In this document: positions 62,757-64,000 of the stretch, piece after piece
How positions within the stretch are numbered: position 1 is the stretch's first letter
Layout: the number at the start of each line of letters is the position of its first letter
Assembly: GCA_050246995.1 (NCBI GenBank)
Contig: JBFWVA010000002.1
Span: 433,725 to 497,724 of the forward strand
From: SHVO01 sp050246995
Lineage (GTDB): Bacteria > Pseudomonadota > Alphaproteobacteria > Rhodospirillales > Rhodospirillaceae
Direction: 5' to 3'
Length of the DNA stretch: 64,000 bases
Position numbers and translations under genes: made by a program
The notes under the pieces: generated by a model
Databases searched by the model: none
What the model was told of the DNA's origin: nothing
The model's input: the letters and a program-made list of their open reading frames with translations, nothing else

Positions 62757-63743
62757 CTAATTACCGGACTTCCTCATCAAACTCTTACCGGTATCGAACC
62801 GAGAGGCAAGGAACTGATAGGTCGCGAGGAGCGCCCGGTCGACCTCCTGACTCCGTACAAGCGCGAGATTCTCCCACTTGGCGATCACGGGATCCCATTC
62901 CATCAACAGGAAGTGCAACGTGTCGCGCGCGTGGCGAACAGCCTTCACCACGTAATCAAGCGACATCAGCGCATTCATGATGTCCGCCGTCTCGGCGTCC
63001 ACATTGTTGAGGATATTGTCCAACTCATTGAGGCCGCGAACCATGAGAAGTTTGACGCGGCTGATATCGGCGGAGCCGCGTATGTCATTGTAGGCTTTTT
63101 TCAAACTCTCGACATTGCTTTGGATCTTCTTGAGCTCGCGCGAGCGTTCCCGCAGCGCTTCGATGTAGCAAATCTCGCGCGCCAAAGTTTCGATGAGGTC
63201 GAGCACTTTCTCGGTCTCGCCCGGCCCGTAACCGAGCGCGGCGGCAGCCTTGATAAATGCGTCCTTCAGCGCCTTCTTATTCTCGTCGTTGCCGACGATC
63301 CCTTTCAGCTCTTCTTGGGTGGTATAGGTGATGGGCTTGCCGCCCATCCAGGAGAGGAGCTGAACCTGGATCCGGTCACGAGCGACCTGCTTGTGCTTGC
63401 GCGCGACGGTCCACGATGCCGTACCGTTCAGGATCTCGTTGGGGATCTCGTCGCCCGGGCGGATATCGGGTACATGCCGCAACCCGGCGGCCGCCTGCTC
63501 GATAAGCTTGTCGTCGTGACTGCCGTCGGCGATGTGGAAGGTCTTACGCAAGTCCTTCAGTGAGATGTAGCCGAGGCCGGCGCCCATCTCGACGGCGAAC
63601 ATCGGAACCTTGTCCTTGCCCTTCAGGATGAAGCACGCGCCCGGCGCCTGGAATACCTTGGCCTGGAAATCGAAATGGGTATTCCGCAGGGCGCCTTCCT
63701 GGGAAGCGCCGGCCGCATCAGCCTTGGAGTCTCGACCCGTCAT
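62757..63743 (-). CDS. Conserved-type hypothetical protein, mainly helical
   Basis: The protein has 328 residues. The first 130 residues are mixed (ACFILKGKDKVPMFAVEMG, DEIPNEILNGTASWTVARK), and the rest is long helices with ETEKVLDLIETLAREICYIEAL, SRELKKIQSNVESLKKAYNDI and IMNALMSLDYVVKAVRHARD. No signal peptide, span or catalytic motif is visible. The family resembles alphaproteobacterial proteins of unknown function. The ATG at 63741-63743 opens the gene. Its stop is 61 bp from argE, convergent; the gap has a short GCCGCA/TGCGGC hairpin (62707-62723) without a T run. Confidence 0.75.
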   Translation of the reverse strand: MTGRDSKADAAGASQEGALRNTHFDFQAKVFQAPGACFILKGKDKVPMFAVEMGAGLGYISLKDLRKTFHIADGSHDDKLIEQAAAGLRHVPDIRPGDEIPNEILNGTASWTVARKHKQVARDRIQVQLLSWMGGKPITYTTQEELKGIVGNDENKKALKDAFIKAAAALGYGPGETEKVLDLIETLAREICYIEALRERSRELKKIQSNVESLKKAYNDIRGSADISRVKLLMVRGLNELDNILNNVDAETADIMNALMSLDYVVKAVRHARDTLHFLLMEWDPVIAKWENLALVRSQEVDRALLATYQFLASRFDTGKSLMRKSGN

Positions 63744-63822
63744 GGGTGGTCGTGCCGCCTTACTAAATCAACATCCCGCGCGCGGAATGGAGCCTGCCAG
63801 GCCGAAGCTCGCGACAAAAGTT

Positions 63823-63856
63823 GGAGGATAGATGGAACGGGCGGCACCATCCCTCC
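63823..63856. repeat. Imperfect hairpin in the right-edge gap
   Basis: GGAGG (63823-63827), a three-base bulge, GATGG (63831-63835), an 11-nt loop, then CCATC and CCTCC (63847-63856) pair as a ten-base-pair stem. It lies within the gene-free 63744-64000 stretch, which otherwise shows no coding frame or RNA gene that I recognise. A small RNA or a leader of a gene beyond the edge is possible. Confidence 0.35.
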
Positions 63857-64000
63857 GGGGGCGTTTCAGGAAATGGAGCGGGTGAAGGGAACCACACCTG
63901 CGTCCTAACCCACCGCGCCTCTAGTATTTTTACACAACAGGGCCACCGTTATGGGCCATGTTGTGGTCCCAATTTTCGCATATGACCCTGGACAGGTATA

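Overview
The window is GC-rich chromosomal DNA from an alphaproteobacterium. The evidence is the ctrA/chpT cell-cycle phosphorelay genes, TTAA-rich CtrA-type control DNA in front of flagellar genes, a UPF0262/PTP/Maf/MurA neighbourhood, and many small gaps and ATGA overlaps. Genus and order cannot be fixed from the sequence. FlhF plus FlhG suggests a polar flagellum. Only one stable RNA is seen, a tRNA-Thr(GGT). There is no prophage or CRISPR array. The only mobile-element trace is a RAYT transposase, cut by the left edge, with its palindrome.

Layout: (1) 0-13 kb, motility and cell cycle: flhA-flhF-flhG, a FliK-like hook-length protein, a J-domain/SH3 membrane protein, fliJ and fliI on the other strand, then ctrA with a palindromic intergenic region and a strong terminator, and a reverse operon chpT-cheY-cheR. 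(2) 12.7-17.3 kb, housekeeping: DUF3553, moaA, nadK, a HAD hydrolase, pyrD and a MarR regulator. (3) 17.4-22.3 kb, a minus-strand signalling group: two PAS histidine kinases of the same type, a SpoIIAA-like protein, a small unknown protein and a single-domain response regulator. (4) 22.5-33.4 kb: hspQ and a peroxiredoxin, then a surface-glycan island with galE, a sulfotransferase, three glycosyltransferases, two FkbM methyltransferases and several other methyltransferase-like proteins. (5) 33.4-38.9 kb, conserved core: maf, LMW-PTP, UPF0262, murA, dcd, a small basic protein, tRNA-Thr and ppnN. (6) 39-50 kb: an aminotransferase, a Kef-type antiporter, a hybrid kinase, a KamA-like radical SAM enzyme, a sulfide:quinone oxidoreductase with a diheme cytochrome c, and a Psp envelope-stress module (pspF facing pspA-pspC-pspB behind a textbook sigma-54 promoter). 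(7) 50-54.5 kb: the three AmmeMemoRadiSam genes, bracketed by two paralogous receiver-like proteins that share a YVGPER motif. (8) 54.7-64 kb: a Tat-type exported Fe/Mn SOD, a small SinR/Cas2-like protein, a large autotransporter behind a hairpin-rich leader, a Sel1-type lipoprotein, cysS, argE and a conserved helical protein of unknown role.

Working together: the left end couples flagellar export and placement to the CckA-ChpT-CtrA pathway, with the cckA gene elsewhere. The middle builds and decorates surface glycan. The right half is largely envelope physiology: stress sensing, sulfide oxidation, potassium export, secreted SOD and a surface autotransporter. The best candidates for something undescribed are the paralogous pseudo-receiver pair around the AmmeMemoRadiSam genes, the J-domain/zinc-ribbon/SH3 protein in the flagellar operon, the ctrA-fliI palindrome cluster and the structured autotransporter leader.
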